From Fulvia fulva (Eukaryota; Ascomycota; Dothideomycetes; Mycosphaerellales; Mycosphaerellaceae), in the NCBI RefSeq assembly GCF_020509005.1, contig NC_063013.1, positions 1,736,001 through 1,800,000 on the forward strand: 64,000 bases of DNA, read 5' to 3'. This document shows, one piece after another, positions 60,702 through 64,000 of the stretch. Under the pieces are notes generated by a model. The model did no database searches, was not told where the DNA came from, and was given only the letters and a program-made list of their open reading frames with translations. A program made the translations under genes and the position numbers. Every line of letters begins with the position of its first letter. Within the stretch, counting starts at the first letter, position 1.

Positions 60702-62120
60702 CTACAACATAGCAGCGCCCAGGAGAATACTAACAAACACCACCGCTCCACACACCAACGGCGCCAGATCAGTCCGACCAATTTGCACAGCTCCAGCAGC
60801 ACTACTCGCAGTCGACCCCGTCGCACCCGCAGCGCCACTCCCATACGTCGTACTGACCGCTCCAGCACCCGCACTCGCAGTCGCCGAGCTCCCACCTCCC
60901 GCGTTCTGTGATCCATCACCCGTGAGACCCGGTCCATCCCCAGCACCGCTCTTCATGTACTTCTCCGCCCCAGTCGGCATAGCCGGCAACGCACTATCAG
61001 TGAAAGCGCTCGTATCCCAATTGTCACTCTGATCCGGACAATCCTGGACCTTGCCATCGGTGAAGTAGCCACCTCCATCAGTGGGATCTGTGGCGTTGGC
61101 GAGGGCAGATTTGAGATCGTCGAATTGAGAGTCGACGGAAGTTACGGTATTGCCGGAGATGGTGACGATGCCGTAGCCGTTGCCTTCCGCGGAGTATTCG
61201 TATACTAAACCTCCTGAGAAGACTTTGGTCATTTCTGACTTGTAGAGCTCGGCGGTTTCGGCGAAGGTGCGGGTGTTGGTGATGCAGCCGTATTCGGAGA
61301 TGAATAGGGGGAGACTGTAGTTGCTGTATTGTTCTACGAGAGCGGACCACCCAGAGGTCGTGTACGACGAGGGGTCGCACCATTCGTAGTTGTTGATGGC
61401 GTAGAAGTCGAAGATGGAAGGTGTGTCGCCGCAGTCCATGTATTGCGCCATGAGGTATTGGTTCTGGGAAACGTCGGCAGCGGAGTAACCGACTGGGATG
61501 GAGCGGTAGCCACGCTCGCTGATGTTTTGCTTCATGTCGCGGGTGACGGCTTTAACGTAGGGAGCGGCGGAAGTGGAGTTCGAGTCGTTGATGACTTCGT
61601 TGCCGCTAAAGAAGAGCAGGGTGTTGGTGTATCCGGCGAAGGCGTCGACTGTGGCGAAGATGGACTGGAGGTAGGTTGGGTTGTAGGACACGCCGAGAGA
61701 GCCACGGTTCAGGGAGTACTTTGGTGTGTTCACATCTAAGGCAAGATAGATTCCCGCTTCAGCGAGTGCGTTCATGCATTGATCGTGGTCGGCACTGTTG
61801 TCGACGGTGTAGACACGGATAGTGTTCAGACCGAGCTTCTTGGAGTATGGGATATCGCGTGAACAGGTGCTATAGTCTGCAAGAGGGTCGGTCACATCTG
61901 AGGAGCCTCCGGGCTGATAGTCGACACCTCGAATGTAGAATCGGTCATCGCCTGCGAAGAATGCGTTGCCCTTTGTGGTGACTGTTGGCAATGATGTTGA
62001 GCCTGTTCCTGATGCACTGCCGCTTGAGCTCTTCGTTGCACGAGCCTCGATATTGGCCGGTCCAGCGGCGGCGAAGGAGGCGGCGCTCAAGGCGAGCGCC
62101 AATGTTGGGAGAGAATACAT
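60702..62120 (-). CDS. GH72 beta-1,3-glucanosyltransferase, GPI-anchored (Gel/Gas family)
   Basis: A 472-residue intronless protein from the ATG at 62120, which opens a signal peptide (MYSLPTLALALSAASFAAA). The GH72 domain has FYIRGVDYQPGG, DIPYSKKLGLNTIRVYTVD, LALDVNTPKYSLNR, the acid/base Glu in FFSGNEVIND near 175, FYAINNYEWCD, and the nucleophile Glu in FISEYGC near 276, then GGLVYEYS. No Cys-rich CBM43 (X8) module follows, so it belongs to the shorter GH72-minus subgroup. The C terminus is a Ser/Gly/Ala-rich linker ending in a hydrophobic tail (LVCGAVVFVSILLGAAML) that fits a GPI signal. These enzymes elongate beta-1,3-glucan at the outer membrane face during wall assembly. Confidence 0.93.
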   Translation of the reverse strand: MYSLPTLALALSAASFAAAGPANIEARATKSSSGSASGTGSTSLPTVTTKGNAFFAGDDRFYIRGVDYQPGGSSDVTDPLADYSTCSRDIPYSKKLGLNTIRVYTVDNSADHDQCMNALAEAGIYLALDVNTPKYSLNRGSLGVSYNPTYLQSIFATVDAFAGYTNTLLFFSGNEVINDSNSTSAAPYVKAVTRDMKQNISERGYRSIPVGYSAADVSQNQYLMAQYMDCGDTPSIFDFYAINNYEWCDPSSYTTSGWSALVEQYSNYSLPLFISEYGCITNTRTFAETAELYKSEMTKVFSGGLVYEYSAEGNGYGIVTISGNTVTSVDSQFDDLKSALANATDPTDGGGYFTDGKVQDCPDQSDNWDTSAFTDSALPAMPTGAEKYMKSGAGDGPGLTGDGSQNAGGGSSATASAGAGAVSTTYGSGAAGATGSTASSAAGAVQIGRTDLAPLVCGAVVFVSILLGAAML

Positions 62121-63179
62121 CGTTCTCCAATCGATGTTAGTGAATGGCCTTCGTGTGGAAACTGGAAATAGCCTATAAAATCGTAAAAGTGCTGGAAAAA
62201 GTGTCAACTTGACAATAAAAGCGAGCGTAATGCGTGTAACAACGAGCGAAGGATTAAACAACAGTAAGAGAAGACCCCGAGCAGCAGATAGAGGGCTGGA
62301 GGTGCTTCTAAAGAGTACGCAACTTCGAGGCGCTAGTATACCAAGGCTGGTCAAGCACTACAAGCCATTGTCTCAAGCAGCTGACGCGTCTTGGCGTGGT
62401 GTACGTGGCCGGGGTCGGTAGAAGATCCACCTACACTCGGACTTCTCGACTTGCATGAGAAAGTCGGCAGCATTCGTATGGCTCTCATGGTTTGACGGCC
62501 GGTCGCTGGTCGGAAGCTCATGTTATTTGCGTACATGTACGTTCCGTTTCTGAAGAACATCCGCGGAGTATTCCAACAGCGGATCTCAGCTGGCTTCTGA
62601 CCTCGAGCAACATCCTCGAGCTAAGAATGCGAGGCTGTCACAATGTTGGCGCTTCTAGACTCTGTCGACACAGCCACTGCAAGTCCAAGGAACGGAGATG
62701 AAGAATGGCGAAGATGGTGGACCTGTGATGTCGTCAATTTTATGGTGAGACTTCGGCGATTGACTGCCGAGAGATCCGCCGCCAGTCTGGCTGGAGGAAA
62801 CCACAGCTCTGCTTCCTCCTGAACGAGCTGCAATGAGAACGTTCCCATCTTGAAAGTCGATTAAGTATGCCGGTGTCGCATTGTAGCCTCACTGATCATA
62901 GATGGAGGGGGGCTTCGTAGCAGAGCATCGCATTCGTTACTACCTTCGTTACCGCATGAGACAGAACATCATAGCCAGAATTGTTCGCAAAGTGGTATCA
63001 TCAAGCAGTGCTCCAAGCACCCAACCCAAAGCGCCATCCATTACAGCATCAAACAACAGTAGAAGTACGCCTTCGCGACCAGTATGGCCATGTCCACTGA
63101 CGCGTCATGTCTCGATCCCTTCATCGATGTCGTTCCTGCCAAAACAGGTCTCGGGTGCCTCGCTCTTTCGCATGCTTAT
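62121..63179. other. Intergenic region, about 1.1 kb
   Basis: Promoter of the GH72 gene and 3' region of the MARVEL gene. No further gene seen. Confidence 0.45.
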
Positions 63180-63800
63180 CTAGACGCCCTCAGCGACATT
63201 GAACTTCGGATCCGCCTTATTGTGATGACTCGTGGTGCCATTGCGCCTTCGGCTCAACGACATGACCGCCAAAGCGGTAGTAATCGCGAACAGGACCCTA
63301 ACATCCCACAACCATTAGCAAACATCCACGTCCATCGCATCCAACCTATACATACCACAAGAAAGCCCCAAACACCGTCGCAGCCTTAGCTGCACCACAC
63401 ACACTCCCGAAGCAAACACGATCACTCAAGAACACGGCCGCAGCAATGAAGCCCGCGAACCAGAAAATCATCGTGACTGCCTCGACGGCCGTAAATACGA
63501 TTGGGTGATGTGCGCCTGTCTCGGAGAAGCGCCATGGGACGAGAATGAGGAAGATGAGTGCGAGGATGGTCCAGACGGCACAGAAGACGAGGAAGTTCAC
63601 GCGGTGGGGCGAGTAGGCGTGCCAGTAGCCGGACCACCAGTTGACGACTAGAAGAAGGTGTTAGTAGGTTGCGACTTGCTGGAGGTGGTAAGGTTGGAGG
63701 AGCATGTACCGTATGCTGACAGTCCGAGGACGATGATGGCGAGAACGGCTTGTGCGACGCGAAGGCCGAGGACGAAGGGCCTGCTTTCCCAGATCGCCAT
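63180..63800 (-). CDS. MARVEL-domain (Nce102-like) membrane protein
   Basis: Exons 63800-63710, 63647-63356 and 63297-63180 (introns of 62 and 58 bases) give 166 residues. The start is the ATG at 63800 (MAIWESRPFVLGLRVAQAV); an upstream open stretch has no ATG in frame. Four hydrophobic helices are visible: VLAIIVLGLSAY, VFCAVWTILALIFLIL, AVTMIFWFAGFIAAAVFL and, only after the last splice, WVLFAITTALAVMS. A CFGSVCGAAKAATVFGAF loop precedes the last helix, as in Nce102/MARVEL proteins. Such proteins organise eisosome-associated plasma-membrane domains in yeast, though this one may have another role. Without the third exon the protein would lose its fourth helix, which supports the model. Confidence 0.85.
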
Positions 63801-64000
63801 GTTGGTGGTGGTGGTGTATGTCTCTCGGGGAGTGTACTTCGTCGATGTGGTCACTCGAGTAGCGAGTCTATCCTTGAGAGAGGCTCACAAGGAACGTCTC
63901 GACAAGTCAGTCTTTCGTCAAGTAGTAGTGCCCCAGAAGGCTGGAGGTGGATAGTAGGTAGGTTGGCTGTGGTATGTTGAATGATGCGGGGTGGGAGAGG

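Overview
The window is nuclear DNA of a filamentous ascomycete, most likely a dothideomycete of the Mycosphaerellales/Capnodiales type. The evidence is spliceosomal introns of about 48-60 bases with GTANGT-like donors and CTAAC/CTGAC-like branch points, roughly balanced to slightly GC-rich base composition, fungal-only families (PTH11/SatP-type rhodopsin-fold proteins, GH72, GH128, a zinc-finger plus fungal MHR transcription factor, Rds1-like ferritin fold, TRI12 transporter), and monocistronic genes on both strands. The genus is inference. I found about 26 protein genes or gene remnants, three tRNA-like loci and several microsatellites.

Layout. 0-8.6 kb: tail of the autophagy gene ATG16, the MYND-finger gene samB, an ACMSD-type amidohydrolase/decarboxylase, a flavin monooxygenase, and a SigF-like NTF2 membrane protein divergent from it. 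9.4-14.0 kb: a low-complexity proline/lysine-rich protein, then a mosaic segment. In it a divergent pair (rhodopsin-fold gene on minus, short-chain dehydrogenase on plus) is flanked on each side by the 3' end of another gene: a TRI12 transporter tail to the left and a second dehydrogenase tail to the right, both pointing outward. 14.1-20.9 kb: SDA1 (60S biogenesis), a PaxU/DUF829 alpha/beta hydrolase with an apparent frameshift, and a five-exon, 835-residue repeat protein. 22.4-31.7 kb: an unknown basic protein, a secreted BBE-type FAD oxidase, a PTH11-like protein, a GH128 glucanase, a UBL-WLM metalloprotease and RPA3. 32-44.6 kb: a DUG3-like amidotransferase, a large C2H2/MHR transcription factor, a gene-poor 4.2 kb stretch, SRP9-21, and a C7orf25/DUF1308 protein divergent from it. 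46-53.7 kb: a C2H2 protein, a PMP3-type proteolipid, a Whi5/Nrm1-like G1/S repressor, and a mitochondrial PDK-family kinase. 53.8-54.6 kb: three tRNA-shaped minus-strand loci with long insertions in the anticodon loop and downstream T-runs. 55.5-64 kb: a paraoxonase-like arylesterase, an Rds1-like secreted protein, a GH72 glucanosyltransferase and a MARVEL-domain protein.

Most genes are unrelated housekeeping or stress/cell-wall functions and do not form one pathway. GH128, GH72, Rds1-like and MARVEL genes point to cell-wall and plasma-membrane maintenance. The strongest candidates for something undescribed are the mosaic block at 11.1-14.0 kb and the tRNA-like trio at 53.8-54.6 kb.
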